A stretch of 51,924 nt of DNA from Clostridiales bacterium (lineage in GTDB: Bacteria; Bacillota_A; Clostridia; Saccharofermentanales; Saccharofermentanaceae). Positions 8,591 to 17,411 of the stretch are shown one piece after another. Both the position numbers and the translations under genes were made by a program. Numbering within the stretch: position 1 is the first letter of the stretch; each line of letters opens with the position of its first letter. The stretch lies in assembly GCA_024695545.1 (NCBI GenBank), contig JAILHZ010000126.1, positions 1-51,924 on the forward strand, given 5' to 3'. The notes under the pieces were generated by a model. The model saw nothing but the letters and a program-made list of their open reading frames with translations, made no database searches and was not told where the DNA came from.

Positions 8591-9428
8591 AGTATCCTAC
8601 CGCAGCGCCGCTCGCGAGAACGATTCCGAGGTATTTTACGCTCTTTCCGTTGCCGATCAGGATCCTTCCGATCAGATAAACCGTCGCTGCAACCGCGGCC
8701 GGGATAATACCGATGCACGCGCAGAGCACGATCGCAAATACATCAGATGTTCTGACTCCGCGGTATTTCTGATCATGAAGGTACTTGCTCATTTCCTTCG
8801 GACGGTTCGCGAAAAGCACTGCCAGAATGACCGCCGCCAATCCGATCGCGGCACCTGCCAGGATCTCAATTCCCCAGCTTCCCAGCTTGCTGCAGAGCTC
8901 TCCGGAGATCGCGTCATTAGTAGCAACTCCCAGGGCACGGGCGATCAGCTGTACCGCGAAATCGATGCCCAGGGCCACAGACATGCGGTACATGGACGAA
9001 CCTGTATCGTGCTGGATCATCATCTCGACGATGACGACATTGATCATAATGAAGAGCGCGCACAATTCGATAAACGGAAAAATATTCGTCATCGGATCCT
9101 CTACTGTCGGATCCAGGAACATAGACAGATGCGTCGCCGCCATAAGCATGTACATAACGGCCGTAAGGCTCTCGATCTTGATATATCTCGAGGAGATCGG
9201 TGTCTTACAGTAACGGCACTTACCGCCCAGGAAGAGCCAGCTGAAGATCGGAACCAGATCCAGTGCGCCCAGTTCATGGCCGCAGGTCATACACATCGAG
9301 TGACCTTTAACTACCGTCCTGTGTTCCGGGATACGGTAAATACACACATTTGTAAAACTTCCGATTACGGCTCCGAACATCCCTGCCAGAACGATGTTCA
9401 CTATAGCCAAAACTTCATCTGAACCCAT
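8562..9428 (-). CDS. pilD: Prepilin peptidase, divergent active site
   Basis: This 288-residue polytopic protein is the type IV prepilin leader peptidase/methylase that would trim the pilins encoded nearby. The N-terminus has GSFTNVCIYRIPE and the cytoplasmic tetracysteine domain (CMTCGHELG, then CRYCKTPIS), followed by SSRYIKIESLTA, all as in PilD/GspO. The peptidase half is atypical. Where the first catalytic Asp is expected the sequence reads VIVEMMIQHD, and the usual GxGD motif appears as RTSD. Several hydrophobic helices fill the C-terminal half. It is read away from pilB across a shared 380-base spacer. AGGAG lies 10 bases before the ATG. Confidence 0.85.
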   Translation of the reverse strand: MGSDEVLAIVNIVLAGMFGAVIGSFTNVCIYRIPEHRTVVKGHSMCMTCGHELGALDLVPIFSWLFLGGKCRYCKTPISSRYIKIESLTAVMYMLMAATHLSMFLDPTVEDPMTNIFPFIELCALFIMINVVIVEMMIQHDTGSSMYRMSVALGIDFAVQLIARALGVATNDAISGELCSKLGSWGIEILAGAAIGLAAVILAVLFANRPKEMSKYLHDQKYRGVRTSDVFAIVLCACIGIIPAAVAATVYLIGRILIGNGKSVKYLGIVLASGAAVGYFANCAFQVI

Positions 9429-9558
9429 ATTCTCACGCTCCTATTTCTTTCTCCATAACAATAATATAAATACCCCCTCTTTGCAATTTCTTGTTTCATA
9501 TTCATTGGTTTTCTATCAAAGTTTTTTGCAAAAATACTGGCAATACAGTCAAATAATG

Positions 9559-9587
9559 TTGCAAAATCCTCATTTTCCATGTATATT
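9559..9587 (+). promoter_or_regulatory. Candidate promoter of pilB operon
   Basis: TTGCAA (9559-9564), a 17-base spacer and TATATT (9582-9587) resemble a SigA promoter. It would give a leader of about 215 bases before pilB. The spacer 9429-9809 has no gene; its left part must also hold the minus-strand promoter of the prepilin peptidase, which I could not pin down. Confidence 0.45.
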
Positions 9588-9593
9588 TATTGA

Positions 9594-9809
9594 GAAAAAG
9601 ACGATGGTTTTTGCACTGGGTCTTATCTGGGAAAGGGTTACAAGATGATAACAGTTTCGCTTAGGGTATAAGCGAAATTGTAATTTTTTGTTTATCTCAG
9701 AGACTATACAAGCACCTGCGTTTGGGTGTAAATTACTATTATCTTCAACAGCTCCGCGGGAAGCTTGTAGATCCCGTAATTAACTAAACGTACATCAATT
9801 TGGGAGGGT
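9594..9809 (+). promoter_or_regulatory. Possible structured 5' leader of pilB
   Basis: An 8-bp hairpin TTTCGCTT/AAGCGAAA (9653-9676 region) is followed by a T-rich stretch ending TTTTTTG, like an intrinsic terminator. Downstream, a 6-bp hairpin (9756-9761 with 9772-9777) has a 10-base loop. In that loop GCTTGTA (9763-9769) is exactly complementary to TACAAGC (9707-9713). TGCGTTTGG (9717-9725) can also pair with CTAAACGTA (9784-9792), just before the GGGAGGG ribosome site. I recognise no known riboswitch class here, including the two cyclic-di-GMP classes. Confidence 0.35.
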
Positions 9810-11489
9810 ATGATGAAGCGATTAGGTGATATTCTTATCGACAGCGGATTCCTGTCTCAGGCAGAACTGCAGGAAGCGCTGGAAGCTCAGCGTGCTGATA
9901 CAAGCAAAAAAAGACTTGGTGAGATCATTGTAGAGAAAGGTCTTTTGACGGAACTAGATATTCTAAGAGCGATCTCAAGTCAGTACGATCTCCCGATCAT
10001 CGATCTCCAGCAGGTAGATATTGACCAGGAAGCGACAAAGGTCGTTACCGAGCAGTACTGCGAAGAAAACCTGATCATTCCGGTAGCTTTCGACGAAGGT
10101 AAACTCGTAGTAGCTATTTATGACCCGCTCAACATTCTCGTAACCGATGACCTCCGTTTCCGTACAGGCAACGACATCGTTACACTCCTTGCTCCGAAGC
10201 AGCAGATCCTCACCGCGATCAAGATGAACTATGGTAGAAAGGTCGCTGAGAAAGCTGCCGACGACCTCGCCGCCGAACTCGATATCGAGGATATGAAGAA
10301 ACTCGGCGATGAGATCACCGATGAAGTAAACAACGCACCGGTAGTTAAGCTCGTCAACTCCATGATCGAGTTCGCTATCCGTGCCAACTCTTCCGATATT
10401 CACATCGAACCGATGGAAGATCGTGTTCGAGTCCGTATCCGTATCGACGGCGTTCTGTCCGAGATCATGAGCAACCCGGTTGCTGCTCGAGACGCCATCA
10501 TCACCCGTATCAAGATCCTTTCCGGCATGAACATCGCCGAAAAGCGTATTCCTCAGGACGGTCGTGTTCAGACCCTTATCAACGGAAAACCGGTTGACAT
10601 GCGTGTATCTGTCCTCCCAACTGTACACGGTGAGAAAACCGTTATCCGTATTCTGGCTAAGAACGACGCCAACCTGAACCGTAAGTATCTTGGTATCAGT
10701 GAACACAACAACGAGATGATTGACAGAATCGTCAAAGTTCCGCAGGGCGTATGTTTGATCTCCGGTCCTACCGGTTCCGGTAAAACAACCACGCTCTACA
10801 CTCTTCTCTCTGAGAAGAACACACCAGAAACAAACATCGTAACCGTTGAGGACCCGGTAGAAATCCAGATTCCGGGACTCAACCAGGTACAGGTTAACGC
10901 CAAAGCCGGTATGACATTCGCCAGCGGCCTTCGTTCTATCCTCCGTCAGGACCCGGATATCATCCTCGTCGGTGAGATCCGTGACGGTGAGACAGCCGAG
11001 ATCGCTATGCGAGCCGCTATCACCGGCCACTTGGTATTCAGTACCATCCACACCAATGACGCCGTTTCCTCTATCAACCGTTTGATCGATATGGGTATCG
11101 AGCCGTTCATGGTTTCCACTGCTCTTATCGGAGTTGTTGCTCAACGTCTTGTTCGCCGTATCTGCACCAACTGCCGTGAAGAGTACACACCGGGTCCGGA
11201 TGAAATCGAGCTTCTCAAGCTCAAGCCCGGACAGAAGCTCTATCGTGGCGCCGGTTGTTCCGAATGTAACGAGAAAGGCTATAAAGGACGTATCGCTATT
11301 CACGAGGTCGTTATCATGACCAAGGCGATGAGAGCTCTGCTCGAGCGCCGTGCAGGTGAAGATGAGATGCGCGCCCTCGCCATTTCCGAAGGTACATTAA
11401 TGCTTGCCGACTCAGCCGCACAGTTAGTTCTGGAGGGTATTACTACTGTGCAGGAAATGAGTAAAGTAACATATTCCATTGACGGTTAA
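9810..11489 (+). CDS. pilB: Type IV pilus extension ATPase PilB
   Basis: The 559-residue secretion-type hexameric ATPase would power pilus assembly at the cytoplasmic face. The N-terminal MshEN part (residues 4-58) holds two copies of the 24-residue RLG...G...Q motif, separated by 7 residues. In known MshEN proteins this motif binds cyclic-di-GMP. The GspE core follows, with Walker A GPTGSGKT at about 319-326, an Asp-box segment DPVEIQ, Walker B region IILVGEIRD near 384, and a His box with STIHTND. A zinc tetracysteine (CTNC near 452, CSEC near 483) is complete. The start ATG follows GGGAGGG; a second ATG is directly adjacent. It is first in a six-gene run through pilO. Confidence 0.97.
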   Translation: MMKRLGDILIDSGFLSQAELQEALEAQRADTSKKRLGEIIVEKGLLTELDILRAISSQYDLPIIDLQQVDIDQEATKVVTEQYCEENLIIPVAFDEGKLVVAIYDPLNILVTDDLRFRTGNDIVTLLAPKQQILTAIKMNYGRKVAEKAADDLAAELDIEDMKKLGDEITDEVNNAPVVKLVNSMIEFAIRANSSDIHIEPMEDRVRVRIRIDGVLSEIMSNPVAARDAIITRIKILSGMNIAEKRIPQDGRVQTLINGKPVDMRVSVLPTVHGEKTVIRILAKNDANLNRKYLGISEHNNEMIDRIVKVPQGVCLISGPTGSGKTTTLYTLLSEKNTPETNIVTVEDPVEIQIPGLNQVQVNAKAGMTFASGLRSILRQDPDIILVGEIRDGETAEIAMRAAITGHLVFSTIHTNDAVSSINRLIDMGIEPFMVSTALIGVVAQRLVRRICTNCREEYTPGPDEIELLKLKPGQKLYRGAGCSECNEKGYKGRIAIHEVVIMTKAMRALLERRAGEDEMRALAISEGTLMLADSAAQLVLEGITTVQEMSKVTYSIDG

Positions 11490-11501
11490 GGAGGATAGAA
11501 A

Positions 11502-12623
11502 GTGGAAGAATTTACATTAAGTATGGATGCCATTCTCACAGAGGCTGTTCGCCGCCAGGCGTCCGATACGCACATCACCGTCGGTCTCCCGCCGATGATC
11601 CGCGTACACGGTGAACTCATGCCCCTGAACTCCAACATTCTCACACAGAGTGATACCGAGTATCTGTGTAAGTCTATGTTGGACAAATCGAGACAGCAGT
11701 ACCTCAACGAGCGTGGTGAGATCGACTTCTCATACGTAGTTAAGGATTACAGCCGTTTCCGTTGCAACGTATTTAAGCAGCGTGGCAGTTATACCCTTGC
11801 TGCTCGTACTATCACAACGGAGATCCCATCCTGCGAGCGTCTTGGTCTTCCTGAGCTTTTCAAGGACCTTGCTCTGAAACCGCGTGGATTGATCCTCGTT
11901 ACCGGTCCTACGGGTTCCGGTAAGTCTACGACACTGGCTGCCATGGTTGGTCACATCAACCAGAACCGCCGTTGTCACGTACTCACACTGGAAGAGCCGA
12001 TCGAGTACCTGCACCGTCACGGTGAGTCTATGATCAACCAGCGTGAAGTTCACGAAGATACACTTTCGTTTGCAAACGCACTCCGTGCCGCACTCCGTGA
12101 AGACCCGGATGTTATCATGGTTGGTGAGATGCGTGACCTCGATACTATCAGTACCGCGATCACCGCTTCCGAGACAGGTCACTTGGTTATGTCCACACTT
12201 CATACCAGTGGCGCTGCTGATACCATCAACCGTATCATCGACGTATTCCCTCCACATCAGCAGGATCAGATTCGTGTTCAGCTCGGTACCGTTCTGGTCG
12301 CTGTTATTTCTCAGACACTCCTTCCCCGTGCAGACGGTTCCGGACGTGTCGCAGCATTTGAGATCCTCATCGCGAATGACGCTGTAAGAAACCTCATTCG
12401 TGAAGGAAAGACCTATCAGATCGACAATACGATTGCCACGAACCTCAAGTCCGGCATGTGCTCGCTCGACTACTATCTTGCAGAGCTCACAAAGAAAGGT
12501 CTTATTACCCGCGAAACAGCGATCACCCGCTGTAAAGATCCTGACGAGTATCGTCGTTACCTGGCTTCTGCCGGTACAGCAAACTCTGTTTCCAGCGGTC
12601 TGTTTAGTTCTCTCGAATACTGA
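11502..12623 (+). CDS. pilT: Pilus retraction ATPase PilT
   Basis: This 373-residue ATPase would depolymerise the pilus (retraction, twitching). It shows the PilT features SDTHITVGLPPMIRVHG at the N-terminus, Walker A GPTGSGKS at residues 135-142, EEPIEYLH, the AALREDPDVIMVGEMRD Walker B region and the His box STLHTSGA. The start is GTG at 11502 with GGAGG 8 bases upstream. It lies 12 bases after pilB. Having both motors argues for dynamic pili rather than a static secretion pseudopilus. Confidence 0.96.
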   Translation: MEEFTLSMDAILTEAVRRQASDTHITVGLPPMIRVHGELMPLNSNILTQSDTEYLCKSMLDKSRQQYLNERGEIDFSYVVKDYSRFRCNVFKQRGSYTLAARTITTEIPSCERLGLPELFKDLALKPRGLILVTGPTGSGKSTTLAAMVGHINQNRRCHVLTLEEPIEYLHRHGESMINQREVHEDTLSFANALRAALREDPDVIMVGEMRDLDTISTAITASETGHLVMSTLHTSGAADTINRIIDVFPPHQQDQIRVQLGTVLVAVISQTLLPRADGSGRVAAFEILIANDAVRNLIREGKTYQIDNTIATNLKSGMCSLDYYLAELTKKGLITRETAITRCKDPDEYRRYLASAGTANSVSSGLFSSLEY

Positions 12624-12650
12624 TAAAAAAGAAAGAAGGAGGTTTGCTTC

Positions 12651-13859
12651 ATGCCAAATTTCAAATATGAAGTAGTTGATGCAGCGGGTCGTTCCAGCAA
12701 AGGCGTAATTGAAGCCGCAACTATTGCAGATGCTTCAAAGATGCTCCGCGCTGACGGTCGTTTCATTGCTTCACTTGAGCAAGATAGTGGCTCCAGTATC
12801 CTTAACATGAACGTCGGAAGTCCGAGGTTGAAGGTTAAGGACCTGATGATTATCACACGTCAGCTTTCTTCTCTTTTGAGCGCCGGTATCACGGTTATCC
12901 GTTCTCTGGATATGCTTTATCAGCAGCTGGAAAGTAAGAAGGCAAAGGCGGTTATCGGTTCTGTTTACGAATCTATTCAGGCTGGTAAAACATTATCTGA
13001 AGCTTTCCGTGAACAATCGAAAGCCTTACCTACCATCATGGTCTCCATGATCTCCGCTGGTGAGGAATCCGGTCGTCTGGACGAAGTAATGGCTCGTCTG
13101 GCTGCACACTTTGAAAAAGAACAGAAACTGAAGAATAAAGTCGGTGCTGCTCTTGTTTACCCGATCATCCTCGCGGTTGTTACCTTCGGTATCACCGTCG
13201 GATTGATGACCCTCGTTGTTCCGAGATTCGCCGTAACTCTTAATGAGTTGGGCGGTGACCTCCCTGGACTCACGAAAGCCGTTATGGCATTCTCAGACAG
13301 TATCATTGATTATTGGTATCTGTATATTGGTGCTATTCTCGCTTTGGTTGTTGCTTTCCGTCTCTGGAAGCACTCCGAGAAAGGTTCCATGGCTTGGGCC
13401 CGTTTCCTGCTCCGTTGTCCTGTCATCGGAAAAGCTCAGAAGGCAACCGCGGCAGCTCGATTCACAAGAACAATGTCTACCCTTCTCCGAAGCGGTATCA
13501 GCGTTCTCGATTCGATGGAGATCACCAGCCATACTCTTGGAAACAAGTATCTGGAAGCTCAGCTTTATGACTCCAGAAACGAGATCCGAAAAGGTTCTTC
13601 CGTTTCCAGATCTATTCGTGGAATCAAGGAGTTCCCTCCTATGATTTACGCTATGACAGCAATCGGTGAAGAATCCGGTACTTTGGACAGCATCCTGGAC
13701 AAAGCTGCTGACTTCTTCGAAGATGAGGCTGATGCAGCAACAGCTAAGATGACAGCTGCTATGGAGCCGATCATGATCGTAATCATGGCGTTTGTCGTTC
13801 TTATCATCGTAGGTGCCTGCGGTCTGCCGGTACTCACAATGACCAAGAACATTATGTGA
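12651..13859 (+). CDS. pilC: Pilus platform protein PilC
   Basis: The 402-residue polytopic protein has two GspF/T2SSF domains (about residues 65-190 and 270-395), with repeated signatures such as RQLSSLLSAGI and TRTMSTLLRSGI and the paired SAGEESGRLDEV and AIGEESGTLDSI. About three transmembrane helices are visible, near 168-190, 220-238 and 375-398. It is the membrane platform on which PilB and PilT act. A strong AAGGAGG precedes the ATG, and the gene follows pilT by 27 bases. Confidence 0.96.
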   Translation: MPNFKYEVVDAAGRSSKGVIEAATIADASKMLRADGRFIASLEQDSGSSILNMNVGSPRLKVKDLMIITRQLSSLLSAGITVIRSLDMLYQQLESKKAKAVIGSVYESIQAGKTLSEAFREQSKALPTIMVSMISAGEESGRLDEVMARLAAHFEKEQKLKNKVGAALVYPIILAVVTFGITVGLMTLVVPRFAVTLNELGGDLPGLTKAVMAFSDSIIDYWYLYIGAILALVVAFRLWKHSEKGSMAWARFLLRCPVIGKAQKATAAARFTRTMSTLLRSGISVLDSMEITSHTLGNKYLEAQLYDSRNEIRKGSSVSRSIRGIKEFPPMIYAMTAIGEESGTLDSILDKAADFFEDEADAATAKMTAAMEPIMIVIMAFVVLIIVGACGLPVLTMTKNIM

Positions 13860-13883
13860 TGATAACTCGAAAGGAGATAAATT

Positions 13884-15002
13884 ATGGCTTTTGGAACTGG
13901 AACCAGCAGAGAGATATCTATTGACGTCTCCAGCTCAAACATGAAAATGGTACTCGGCGGATACAACCGCAAGACCGGTGTAGTATCGGTCGACAAGTTC
14001 GGTCTGATCCCGCTCGAGTCCGACACCATCGCAGACGGCGTTATCGCAGACCAGTTTGGTGTGGTAATGGCGTTGAAGAATGCGCTTGCTAAGAGTAACA
14101 TTCAGGACAAGCGTGCAATTTTAACGGTTGAGGGTAGTTATCTTCACACAAGAGACCTCGAACTTCCGGCAGTTAAGGGCGATCAGCTCCGAGACATGGT
14201 CCGCTACGAGATCCTTGGTCAGGGCACCAACAATCGTGACATGATCGTTGAATACATTATTTATGATAAGGTACTCGACGAAGAGACAAAGCAGCAGAAG
14301 TACAAGGTTCGTGCAACAGCAATCCCGAAGGATGTTGCGAACGACTTCCGTGAACTTATGAAGACCAGTGCTCTGGTCCCGGTTGCTCTGGATGTTAACC
14401 CGAACGCGATCAGAAAGCTCTTTAAGACCGGTACGATCAACGGAACAACAAACATCAACTCGAACACACTGCTTCTCATCGAGCTTTCTTCGAAGACAAC
14501 AAACATTACCGTTCTCGATAAGGGATTCCCGGTACTTACCCGTCGTCTCCAGTTCGGTCACTCCAACGTCCGTCAGGTCGCTGAGACCGTTAAGAAGGTT
14601 CAGGGTAACTCCGCAAACAAGTCTTCCATCCTTACCCGCCGTCTTCAGGTTGTTAAGGGCGAAGGCATCTCTACTGTGGATGTTTCCGATATCGATGTAT
14701 GGCACGAGACCGTTAAGGATGAGCCTTCTCTGAATAGTGCTGTATCGGCTTACTTCAAGTCTCTTACAGATGCTATCTCCAGAACAGCTCAGTTCTCGAT
14801 CTCCAAGTATCATCTTGATGCTATCAGCACATGCTTCCTTTATGGTTCCGGTGCAAGATACAGAAAGATGGATAAAGAACTGGCTCGCCAGTTAGGTACA
14901 CAGGTTGAGATCCTTGGTTCTCTGAATACTGTTCAGGGTCCGAAGGACTTCCAGCTTAGTGATTATGTGAATGCGTGCGGCGCACTCATTCGTGAAAACT
15001 GA
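13884..15002 (+). CDS. pilM: Pilus assembly protein PilM (actin-like)
   Basis: The 372-residue protein has the actin/FtsA-like fold of PilM. An early phosphate-loop strand reads ISIDVSSSNMKMVLGGY (residues 9-25), there is a VEGSYLHTRDLELP segment, a central VALDVNPNAIRKLF, a TLLLIELSSKTTNITVL strand and a late LYGSGARYRKMDKEL loop that would contact nucleotide. PilM is cytoplasmic and ties the motor to the PilN/PilO pair in the membrane. It lies 24 bases after pilC. Confidence 0.92.
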   Translation: MAFGTGTSREISIDVSSSNMKMVLGGYNRKTGVVSVDKFGLIPLESDTIADGVIADQFGVVMALKNALAKSNIQDKRAILTVEGSYLHTRDLELPAVKGDQLRDMVRYEILGQGTNNRDMIVEYIIYDKVLDEETKQQKYKVRATAIPKDVANDFRELMKTSALVPVALDVNPNAIRKLFKTGTINGTTNINSNTLLLIELSSKTTNITVLDKGFPVLTRRLQFGHSNVRQVAETVKKVQGNSANKSSILTRRLQVVKGEGISTVDVSDIDVWHETVKDEPSLNSAVSAYFKSLTDAISRTAQFSISKYHLDAISTCFLYGSGARYRKMDKELARQLGTQVEILGSLNTVQGPKDFQLSDYVNACGALIREN

Positions 15003-15016
15003 AAGGAGGCGAGATT

Positions 15017-15922
15017 ATGAGTTTTGCAAAATCCAAGAATGAATTTTCAAAGAAAGATATGAACTTCTTCTCAGAGTTCAGTTCTGCTGCGTCTCAACAA
15101 ATTTCGTCAGCATTCCCGTTTTTCCTTCTGGCAACAGTTGTGATCCTTGTATTTACCTTGATCGTATGGATCGCCTGCGGTATTCAGATCATGAATAAGC
15201 AGAACAAGATCAACGATCTTAAGGCAACGATGAATTCCGAAGATTATCAGAATCGTCTCGCAAATAAAGACAAGACACAGGCTGAGGTAGAGTCTCTGCG
15301 TAGTTACTTCTACGTTCTCTCTTCTCTTGATTCTAAGATTGCTTCCAAGACTGTTGCTTCTACAGCAACTCTCACAGCTGTCAGAGACAATCTTCCGAAT
15401 GACACATTCCTGACTGCTTACAGCAATACTGAAGGTGTTGTAGAGATCCAGGGTCAGTCTCTTGATCGTACCTCTGCTCTCAACTATCTGCATCTTCTTG
15501 ATAAGCTGGGTATCTTCTCCTCTATCGAAGATACAATTAAGCCTCTGAATCCTACGGAAGTCGGTTATAACAAAGAAACAATCATGTTCGGTAACATGAG
15601 TTACACTTTCCGTTTCATCTGCACTATGAAGGGTTATGTAAACCTGACATACGCTCGCTTCATTGACGGACAGACACCGACACCGCTTACTCAGCTCATT
15701 ACCCAGCCGAAGACAGTTGGTTCTAATTACGAGATCAAAGATTCTGTCGCTTCTTACACATTGGATGGCGTAGAGTACAAGCTGACAAACGTTAAGGTCA
15801 ACGGACAGGCTGTAACACCTGAGAGACTTGCAGAGATCATCGCAGCAAACGAGATCACCGGCAAGATTTCCAGCAACTTGAATATCGACCTGTTGTATAC
15901 AGTAGACGGAGGTGAGTCCTGA
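15017..15922 (+). CDS. pilN: Pilus alignment protein, PilN-like
   Basis: This 301-residue bitopic protein has a short cytoplasmic N-terminus, one transmembrane segment at about residues 33-56, a coiled-coil stretch (about 57-95) and a folded extracytoplasmic domain containing LPNDTFLTAYSNTEGVVEIQGQS, as in PilN/GspL-type proteins. Sequence similarity is low and the name rests mainly on position between pilM and pilO and on topology. Its TGA overlaps the next ATG by one base (TGATG). The C-terminal 100 residues go beyond the usual PilN length. Confidence 0.75.
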   Translation: MSFAKSKNEFSKKDMNFFSEFSSAASQQISSAFPFFLLATVVILVFTLIVWIACGIQIMNKQNKINDLKATMNSEDYQNRLANKDKTQAEVESLRSYFYVLSSLDSKIASKTVASTATLTAVRDNLPNDTFLTAYSNTEGVVEIQGQSLDRTSALNYLHLLDKLGIFSSIEDTIKPLNPTEVGYNKETIMFGNMSYTFRFICTMKGYVNLTYARFIDGQTPTPLTQLITQPKTVGSNYEIKDSVASYTLDGVEYKLTNVKVNGQAVTPERLAEIIAANEITGKISSNLNIDLLYTVDGGES

Positions 15923-17109
15923 TGAAAAATTCTGGCGGTAGAGATACATTCTTACTGTTTATTGTTCTTCTTCTGGCTCTTGGCGCAGTTTGCTATCTGT
16001 GTGTAATTAAGAAGAATTTCGATAAGTTAAATGATGTAAAAGATGAATTAAGACAAGTTGAGCAGGAAAAGGCCCAGAAAGATGCTATCATCGCTCAGGC
16101 TGAAGCTCTCAACGAGCAGAGCAAGCAGCTGAAAGGTCAGCTTAAGACTCTCGAGAACAAGATGCTTCCGGAACTGGTTACAGGTTCTATCCAGAGAAAT
16201 CTGTATAAGCAGTTTGAGGATGCAGGCATTCCGTTTATTGTAGAAATCAGCAATACACCTCTCACTTATGAGACTGTATTAATGACAGATGGTAAAGTCA
16301 GTGCGAACCGCGCTGTGACTTCCCGCTACACCGTTAAGGTATCCGGTACAGACGGATTCCTTCTGACTCATGACGAAGTAGGTGACAACAAGTACCCGAA
16401 TGACATTCCGTACACTGTCTTCTATTCTCAGCTGAACTTTGGTGTTGACGCTGATCCGTATACACCGAATCCGGAAGCTCAGAAGATCGGTTATAACAGC
16501 GCCAACGATATCAAATCCAAGACATATGTTGGTTATGATGAGTTTGTTGCCGCTCTGAAGAAGATCGAGGCTGATAACCTGGATTATATTAAGATCTCTG
16601 AGATCGGTATCGAAGATACAAAGCAGGGCTTCTGCGAATTCACAGCTGTAGTTGATGTTTACGCTTACGAGCTCATCGACAGGCAATCTGAGCCTCTGGC
16701 AGATATGAAGTACATGACATGGGTCGGCGCAGACAACATCAAGGTTGGTGGTCTGGTTGGTATGCCGAGTTACTTTGTAGTAACAAATCCTGATCTCTAC
16801 AAGGTATCTGAGGATTCCCCGCTGTACGGACACTACATTTCCTTCCTCTCTTATGACTTCTCTGTAAACCGTACGTTTGCAGCATGGAGCCACTGGGGTT
16901 ATGAATGGAACTATATGGATCAGACATTTGAACAGGCTAAGAAGCTTCCGCCGAAGCTTGCTCAGCTCCTGATCCAGTATAGAATCGGTGCAATTACTCA
17001 GGAACAGTACAATGCAGAATATAATGCATTCGTTGCTGAGAATGGTACACCACAAAATGCTAACCAGCAGCAGGGCGGAGAAATTAATCTGCCTGATCTG
17101 AATGCCTAA
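15922..17109 (+). CDS. pilO: Pilus alignment protein, PilO-like
   Basis: The 395-residue bitopic protein has a transmembrane helix at about residues 10-30, a coiled coil at about 32-80 rich in Lys, Glu and Gln, and a ferredoxin-like extracytoplasmic region around YKQFEDAGIPF, as in PilO. It is nearly twice the length of classical PilO, with a long domain of unknown role after residue 130 and a Gln/Asn-rich C-terminal tail. It is coupled to the pilN-like gene by a one-base overlap and ends the operon before a strong hairpin. Confidence 0.72.
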   Translation: MKNSGGRDTFLLFIVLLLALGAVCYLCVIKKNFDKLNDVKDELRQVEQEKAQKDAIIAQAEALNEQSKQLKGQLKTLENKMLPELVTGSIQRNLYKQFEDAGIPFIVEISNTPLTYETVLMTDGKVSANRAVTSRYTVKVSGTDGFLLTHDEVGDNKYPNDIPYTVFYSQLNFGVDADPYTPNPEAQKIGYNSANDIKSKTYVGYDEFVAALKKIEADNLDYIKISEIGIEDTKQGFCEFTAVVDVYAYELIDRQSEPLADMKYMTWVGADNIKVGGLVGMPSYFVVTNPDLYKVSEDSPLYGHYISFLSYDFSVNRTFAAWSHWGYEWNYMDQTFEQAKKLPPKLAQLLIQYRIGAITQEQYNAEYNAFVAENGTPQNANQQQGGEINLPDLNA

Positions 17110-17138
17110 GTTCATTAGAAATTGAATAAGGTTTTCCG

Positions 17139-17167
17139 GAGGGGATCATCGATAAGATGATCCCCTC
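17139..17167 (+). terminator. Hairpin after the pilB-pilO operon
   Basis: A 12-bp stem GAGGGGATCATC / GATGATCCCCTC with a 5-base loop lies 30 bases after the pilO-like stop. The following sequence is only moderately T-rich (TTCACATTTCTTC), so termination may be partial. From here to 17480 there is no gene; the spacer holds the boxes and promoters listed next. Confidence 0.7.
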
Positions 17168-17186
17168 TTCACATTTCTTCACATTT
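17168..17186 (+). promoter_or_regulatory. TTCACA direct-repeat box, copy 1
   Basis: TTCACATTTCTTCACATTT is two TTCACATTT units with a 10-base period. The same 19 bases recur exactly at 21811-21829, and 17 of 19 recur on the other strand at 17385-17403. The layout TTCACA-N4-TTCACA resembles boxes bound by OmpR-family response regulators such as Bacillus PhoP. Confidence 0.45.
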
Positions 17187-17296
17187 GACTACAATCAAAA
17201 CGATTTATGTTTGTAAACTCGCTTTCCGGATGAATATCAACTCAAGAGATTGCTTAAAAGCCCATATATCAGCACGTTCCGCTTATCGGCTTTGTA

Positions 17297-17305
17297 TGCT
17301 ATAAT
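17297..17305 (+). promoter_or_regulatory. Extended -10 element upstream of pilin gene
   Basis: TGC directly before a perfect TATAAT (17300-17305) forms an extended -10 element. The -35 region is poor. It would start a transcript near 17312, about 170 bases before the first pilin ATG. I see no reading frame in that leader. Confidence 0.45.
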
Positions 17306-17384
17306 GTAAAAAACTATATTGGATCCAGGTTGATTTGAGTTGCTTTTGACGCTTTTTTGGCGGATTCGAAAAGAAAATTCACAA

Positions 17385-17403
17385 AAATGTGAAGAAATTT
17401 CAA
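17385..17403 (+). promoter_or_regulatory. TTCACA direct-repeat box, copy 3
   Basis: On the minus strand this reads TTGAAATTTCTTCACATTT, 17 of 19 identical to the two exact copies. It ends 8 bases before the -35 of the first pilin promoter, a usual place for an activator. Confidence 0.4.
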
Positions 17404-17411
17404 AATTGCTA

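Noticed and set aside
9594..9809. Cyclic-di-GMP riboswitch before pilB
   Set aside because: Expected because some clostridial pilus operons have one, but conserved bases of class I or class II are not found here.
9975..11303. 442-codon open frame antisense to pilB
   Set aside because: It mirrors the codon pattern of pilB, has no ribosome site or recognisable domain, and pilB is certain.
17379..17394. CRP- or Rex-type palindrome TTCACA-N4-TGTGAA
   Set aside because: Half-sites face the wrong way for CRP (TGTGA-N6-TCACA) and Rex (TTGTGAA-N4-TTCACAA); the direct-repeat reading fits other copies better.
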